A DNA stretch of 7,534 bases from positions 1 to 7,534 of the forward strand of contig DAOUEU010000051.1 in assembly GCA_034430255.1 (NCBI GenBank), given 5' to 3'. The notes below the pieces were generated by a model. It saw only the letters and a program-made list of their open reading frames with translations, was not told where the DNA came from and made no database searches. Shown here piece after piece: positions 6,594-7,534 of the stretch; position 1 is the first letter of the stretch; each line of letters begins with the position of its first letter. The position numbers and the translations under genes are program-made. The DNA is from DATKYK01 sp034430255. GTDB taxonomy: Bacteria; Chloroflexota; Dehalococcoidia; E44-bin15.

Positions 6594-6678
6594 TGGTGAG
6601 CCACGGGTGGCGTAGTCTGCTTATATGTGGGATGGTAACTACTGCGATGGTGTATGTCAAGGAGTTAGTGGCTCACCA
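6594..6678. repeat. 11-bp inverted repeat flanking the AOR promoter
   Basis: TGGTGAGCCAC (6594-6604) and its exact reverse complement GTGGCTCACCA (6668-6678) enclose the AOR -35 and -10 boxes. The arms are 74 bp centre to centre, close to seven helical turns, so two protein-bound sites would lie on the same DNA face. The left arm falls in the AOR leader and the right arm just upstream of the -35 box. A paired operator is one reading; a tiny mobile element is another, but no target duplication is seen. Confidence 0.5.
6632..6660 (-). promoter_or_regulatory. Sigma-70-type promoter of the AOR gene
   Basis: On the minus strand a perfect -35 TTGACA (6660-6655) is followed after 17 bp by TACCAT (6637-6632, 4/6 to consensus). 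Transcription should start near 6625, giving a leader of about 50 nt to the ATG at 6573 with GGAGGG just before it. Confidence 0.65.
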
Positions 6679-6697
6679 GTGAAGTTTTGGCGGGGCT

Positions 6698-6710
6698 AAC
6701 GCCTGGCGTT
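6698..6710. other. 13-bp dyad, possible operator
   Basis: AACGCC-T-GGCGTT is a perfect inverted repeat with one central base, lying 38 bp upstream of the AOR -35 box. Dyads of this size are expected once or twice by chance in a window of this length, so it is only a candidate. Confidence 0.2.
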
Positions 6711-6826
6711 TTGTGGCAGGTTATTTAGGCGAATCGAGACGGGGGGAGTTCAGGGGGCGGGATCATTATAAAAAATATAGATTGGCTGGAAGCGGTCTGT
6801 AACTAATTATGTTGTATTAGAAATTC

Positions 6827-6862
6827 AATTGACTAAGCTATATTGCTGTGCTATCATCCTTT
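6827..6862 (+). repeat. 36-bp promoter-bearing repeat, copy 2
   Basis: This is the second copy of the block at 1305-1340, with 33 of 36 positions equal and 26 identical bases at 6837-6862. It drives a different kind of gene from copy 1. Confidence 0.9.
6829..6857 (+). promoter_or_regulatory. Sigma-70-type promoter of the TauE-like genes
   Basis: TTGACT (6829-6834) and TATCAT (6852-6857) are 17 bp apart, with TGC before the -10 as an extended element. The predicted start, near 6864, leaves a leader of about 20 nt before the TTG codon at 6884, enough for the SD AAAGGTGG (6870-6877). Confidence 0.75.
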
Positions 6863-6883
6863 GAAAGGCAAAGGTGGGCGTAT

Positions 6884-7258
6884 TTGGGAAGGAAGGTCCT
6901 TATATACCTCCTTATCGGCTCCGCTGCCGGGATGCTCGCTGGGCTGACGGGTGTGGGTGGCGGGGTGTTCCTGGTGCCTTTGATGGTGGGGCTTCTGGCC
7001 ATGGTGCAGCATCAGGCACATGGCACCTCTCTCGCTGTGATGTTTCCCATCGCCCTCGTCGGCGCAATCACCTATGCTGTCCATGGGTATATTCCAGGGC
7101 AGGTGGATTGGGGGGTCATCGTGGGGCTGGCTCTGGGAGGTATGGTGGGGGTGGTTTTGGGAGCCAGGTTGATGATGAGGGTGCCGGCGAAGCAGCTCAG
7201 ATGGCTATTCGGTATCTTTTTGGTGGTCGTGGGCACTTTCATGATCGTAAACCCCTAG
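6884..7258 (+). CDS. Half-size TauE/SafE family membrane protein, N-terminal half
   Basis: This is a 124-residue inner-membrane protein with about four hydrophobic segments (about 5-35, 50-68, 76-95, 105-123). It corresponds to one half of the usual 250-residue TauE/SafE permease, a family linked to export of sulfite, sulfoacetate and related anions. It has the family motif AGLTGVGGGVFLVP (19-32) and QHQAHGTSLAV (42-52). TTG 6884 is chosen because AAAGGTGG lies 6 nt upstream and the frame's earlier GTG (6848) lies at the -10 box, upstream of the predicted transcription start. The frame ends in TAG at 7256; the same frame continues five codons later as the second half. It may be a true half-size subunit, or a full-length gene broken by one nonsense codon. 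The transported substrate cannot be read. Confidence 0.8.
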   Translation: MGRKVLIYLLIGSAAGMLAGLTGVGGGVFLVPLMVGLLAMVQHQAHGTSLAVMFPIALVGAITYAVHGYIPGQVDWGVIVGLALGGMVGVVLGARLMMRVPAKQLRWLFGIFLVVVGTFMIVNP

Positions 7259-7273
7259 TTAGAGCGGTTGAGT

Positions 7274-7534
7274 ATGGGCGTAGCTATCGGGATTGGGCTT
7301 CTGGCAGGAACGGTGGGTGGGATGCTGGGGATAGGGGGAGGGGTGATCTTGATTCCGGGCATGGTTTTTTTAATGGATGTTGAGCAGCACTCAGCACAGG
7401 GGGTGTCCCTGGCGGTGATAAGTGCAATGGCACTGGTGGGCACGGTCACCCATTACCGACAGGATAGTGTCAGGCTCAGGGTGGCACTATGGATCATACC
7501 CGCTGCAGTCATCTTTAGTTTTGTCGGGGCTATG
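7274..7534 (+). CDS. TauE/SafE family membrane protein, second half, cut by window end
   Basis: This reads 87 residues with no stop to the window edge. It repeats the family signature (GGMLGIGGGVILIP, 15-28, and QHSAQGVSLAV, 38-48), so it is homologous to the preceding half through the family's internal duplication. It starts at ATG 7274 with only a weak purine-rich site (AGAGCGG); TTG 7268 in the same frame is an alternative. The 15-nt gap and shared frame with the upstream gene imply either translational coupling of two subunits or an interrupted single gene. A substrate cannot be assigned. Confidence 0.75.
   Translation, partial: MGVAIGIGLLAGTVGGMLGIGGGVILIPGMVFLMDVEQHSAQGVSLAVISAMALVGTVTHYRQDSVRLRVALWIIPAAVIFSFVGAM

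Larger units (their letters stand above)
6574..6883. other. Intergenic control region between the AOR and TauE-like genes
   Basis: These 310 bases separate two divergent genes. They hold the AOR promoter (minus, 6632-6660) flanked by an 11-bp inverted repeat, a 13-bp dyad AACGCC-T-GGCGTT (6698-6710), a G-rich stretch (6741-6761), an AT-rich patch around 6763-6780 (including TATAAT on the minus strand with no good -35), and the plus-strand promoter repeat at 6827-6862. I see no gene, RNA gene or convincing terminator here. Confidence 0.6.

Noticed and set aside
6571..6660. Upstream ATG at 6660 as start of the AOR protein (29 extra residues)
   Set aside because: It lies inside the predicted -35 box, lacks an SD, and the added residues do not fit the family N-terminus; ATG 6573 has GGAGGG and the normal start of AOR proteins.
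6594..6678. Miniature transposable element bounded by the 11-bp inverted repeat
   Set aside because: No target-site duplication is visible at the ends and the interior contains the AOR promoter; a regulator site explains it more simply.
6848..6883. GTG 6848 as start of the TauE-like protein
   Set aside because: It lies next to the -10 box, upstream of the predicted transcription start; TTG 6884 has a good SD at the right distance.
6874..7383. 169-codon frame overlapping both TauE-like halves in another frame
   Set aside because: It is Gly/Arg-rich out-of-frame reading of GC-rich membrane-protein sequence; the other frame carries duplicated family motifs.
1..7534. CRISPR array, tRNA, rRNA, insertion sequence or phage genes
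   Set aside because: No spaced direct repeats, cloverleaf-like sequence, transposase or phage protein was seen in reading both strands.

Overview
The window reads as accessory metabolic DNA from an anaerobic or facultative bacterium. The evidence is a TPP riboswitch with an intrinsic terminator, consensus-like sigma-70 promoters, Shine-Dalgarno (SD) sites, and an oxygen-sensitive tungsten/molybdenum aldehyde oxidoreductase family enzyme. The overall flavour (short-form ThiC, AOR family enzyme, phosphotransferase/SCP2 protein, half-size TauE/SafE proteins) would fit a Chloroflexota/Dehalococcoidia-like or other sediment anaerobe. That placement is a guess and no marker gene in the window settles it.

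Layout: (1) 1-953, minus strand, the N-terminal three quarters of thiC, running off the left edge. Its control region lies upstream: terminator hairpin 1037-1084, TPP aptamer 1095-1180 and promoter 1190-1218. (2) 1262-1508 holds a divergent plus-strand promoter (1307-1335) and a leader of about 165 nt. (3) 1509-4619 is a plus-strand run of three genes: a 383-residue protein resembling the CrtC/AttH lipocalin-like (DUF7064/7065-type) family, a phosphotransferase fused to an SCP2 lipid-binding domain, and a small SnoaL/NTF2-like protein. (4) 4612-6573, minus strand, is a 653-residue AOR-family oxidoreductase that meets the third gene tail to tail with an 8-base overlap. (5) 6574-6883 is a control region with a minus-strand promoter for the AOR gene and a plus-strand promoter for the last unit. 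(6) 6884-7534 encodes two consecutive half-size TauE/SafE membrane segments in the same frame, separated by one amber stop; the second runs off the right edge.

Inferred cooperation: the three-gene unit plus the AOR gene could form a small pathway acting on a hydrophobic alcohol or acyl-CoA, such as a terpenoid, steroid or hydroxy acid. The kinase would activate a hydroxyl group, SCP2 would hold the lipid, the lipocalin-like and SnoaL-like proteins would catalyse a dehydration, hydration or isomerisation, and the AOR enzyme would carry out a ferredoxin-linked carbonyl or acyl redox step. The most notable non-coding signals are two. A 36-bp promoter block is nearly identical (33/36) in front of the three-gene unit and in front of the TauE-like genes. 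An 11-bp sequence forms an inverted repeat around the AOR promoter and recurs once, 34 bp upstream of the three-gene promoter.
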